Shown in pieces: positions 63,626 through 64,000 of a stretch of DNA of 64,000 nucleotides (positions are counted from its first letter, which is position 1; every line of letters begins with the position of its first letter). Below the pieces are notes generated by a model, which made no database searches, had not been told where the DNA came from, and was given only the letters and a program-made list of their open reading frames with translations. The DNA is from Ignavibacterium sp. (lineage in GTDB: Bacteria; Bacteroidota; Ignavibacteria; Ignavibacteriales; Ignavibacteriaceae): positions 1 through 64,000 of the forward strand of contig JANWVQ010000091.1 in the NCBI GenBank assembly GCA_025056745.1. Direction: 5' to 3'. Position numbers and translations under genes: made by a program.

Positions 63626-64000
63626 ATGAAAAATTCTGCGAGTGAAAAACAGTGGGCACTTATTTTAGGAGCTTCTTCAGGATTTGGTGAAGCAATATCC
63701 ATTAAGCTTGCTATGGATGGCTATAACATTTTTGGTGTTCATTTGGATAGGCAAGCTACAATGCATAATGTTGAAAGAATAGTTAATGAAATTAAATCAC
63801 AAGGAGTTGAAGCTGTTTTTTTTAATGCTAATGCTGCAGATGATGAAAAAAGACAAGAGATAATTTCATCAATCAGAAATAAACTCTCAGGTAAGCCAGA
63901 AATTAAAGTTATTGTTCATTCCCTTGCATTTGGAACATTAAAGCCTTTTATACCAAAAGAAGGTCAACAAGCAATAACAAAAGCACAAATCGAAATGACC
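63626..64000 (+). CDS. SDR / enoyl-ACP-reductase-like protein, cut by window end
   Basis: The frame is open from ATG at 63626 (TAGGA just upstream) to the window edge, 125 codons. LILGASSGFGEAISIKLA (about 11-28) is a Rossmann dinucleotide motif, and VIVHSLAFGTLKPF (about 97-110) recalls FabI-type enoyl-ACP reductases (VHSIAF). The catalytic Tyr/Lys would be beyond the edge. Fatty-acid synthesis is likely but not certain. Confidence 0.75.
   Translation, partial: MKNSASEKQWALILGASSGFGEAISIKLAMDGYNIFGVHLDRQATMHNVERIVNEIKSQGVEAVFFNANAADDEKRQEIISSIRNKLSGKPEIKVIVHSLAFGTLKPFIPKEGQQAITKAQIEMT

Noticed and set aside
1-64000. tRNA, rRNA, CRISPR, insertion sequence or phage genes
   Set aside because: I looked through the intergenic regions and found no cloverleaf, spaced direct-repeat array, transposase or integrase.

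Overview
The window is a compact, AT-rich stretch of bacterial chromosome. It most resembles the Ignavibacteria/Chlorobi side of the Bacteroidota (FCB group). The main reasons are four secreted proteins with type IX secretion (T9SS) type A C-terminal tails, most with a YPNPFN-like motif; three promoters of the Bacteroidota form TTG-N19..21-TATATTTG; and the low-GC, lysine- and isoleucine-rich proteins. Unlike many true Bacteroidetes, many genes have clear Shine-Dalgarno sequences, and TTG start codons are common. This placement is inference; there is no rRNA in the window. I saw no tRNA, rRNA, CRISPR array, insertion sequence or prophage.

Layout. 0-9.8 kb: a frameshifted lamin-tail-domain surface protein, an SDR oxidoreductase, surE, a VWA membrane protein, comF, then a leftward operon: small secreted protein - LytR_C-domain protein (ATT start) - rsfS - argS. 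9.8-20.3 kb: prfB with its programmed +1 frameshift, a subtilisin-type T9SS protease overlapping metG, rpmE2, serS and a two-gene ABC exporter. 20.3-29.4 kb: fbp, two T9SS proteins, a TIGR01777 epimerase, a tandem pair of Omp28-like thioredoxin-fold proteins, a repeat-bearing intergenic region, glyS and a sirtuin. 29.5-36.8 kb: a surface-glycan island with an initiating phosphoglycosyltransferase, five glycosyltransferases and a methyltransferase on alternating strands. 36.8-41 kb: nadK, a thioredoxin-like protein, htpX, a BamD-like lipoprotein and an acyl-CoA thioesterase.

41-49.8 kb: an FG-GAP-like secreted protein and a T9SS metalloprotease run by overlapping genes into cytochrome c maturation genes ccmABCDEF. 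The CcmE is the CxxxY type, and no ccmG/ccmH/ccmI follows. 49.8-53.7 kb: a leftward four-gene operon with its own promoter: two paralogous D-Ala-D-Ala-ligase-like ATP-grasp enzymes, a GNAT acetyltransferase and a lysine 2,3-aminomutase. This is the best candidate for an unassigned pathway; I infer a beta-lysine-containing product. 53.8-64 kb: recG, aat, arcC, an ornithine carbamoyltransferase gene, an NhaD/ArsB-type ion transporter, dnaE and the start of an SDR/enoyl-ACP-reductase-like gene cut by the window end.

Most genes are housekeeping: four aminoacyl-tRNA synthetases, a release factor, a ribosome silencing factor, a ribosomal protein, recG, dnaE and nadK. The accessory content is the glycan island, the T9SS cargo proteins and the aminomutase/ATP-grasp operon. 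No intergenic stretch exceeds 300 bases; the longest, 26881-27166, holds a terminator-like hairpin and a long imperfect inverted repeat.
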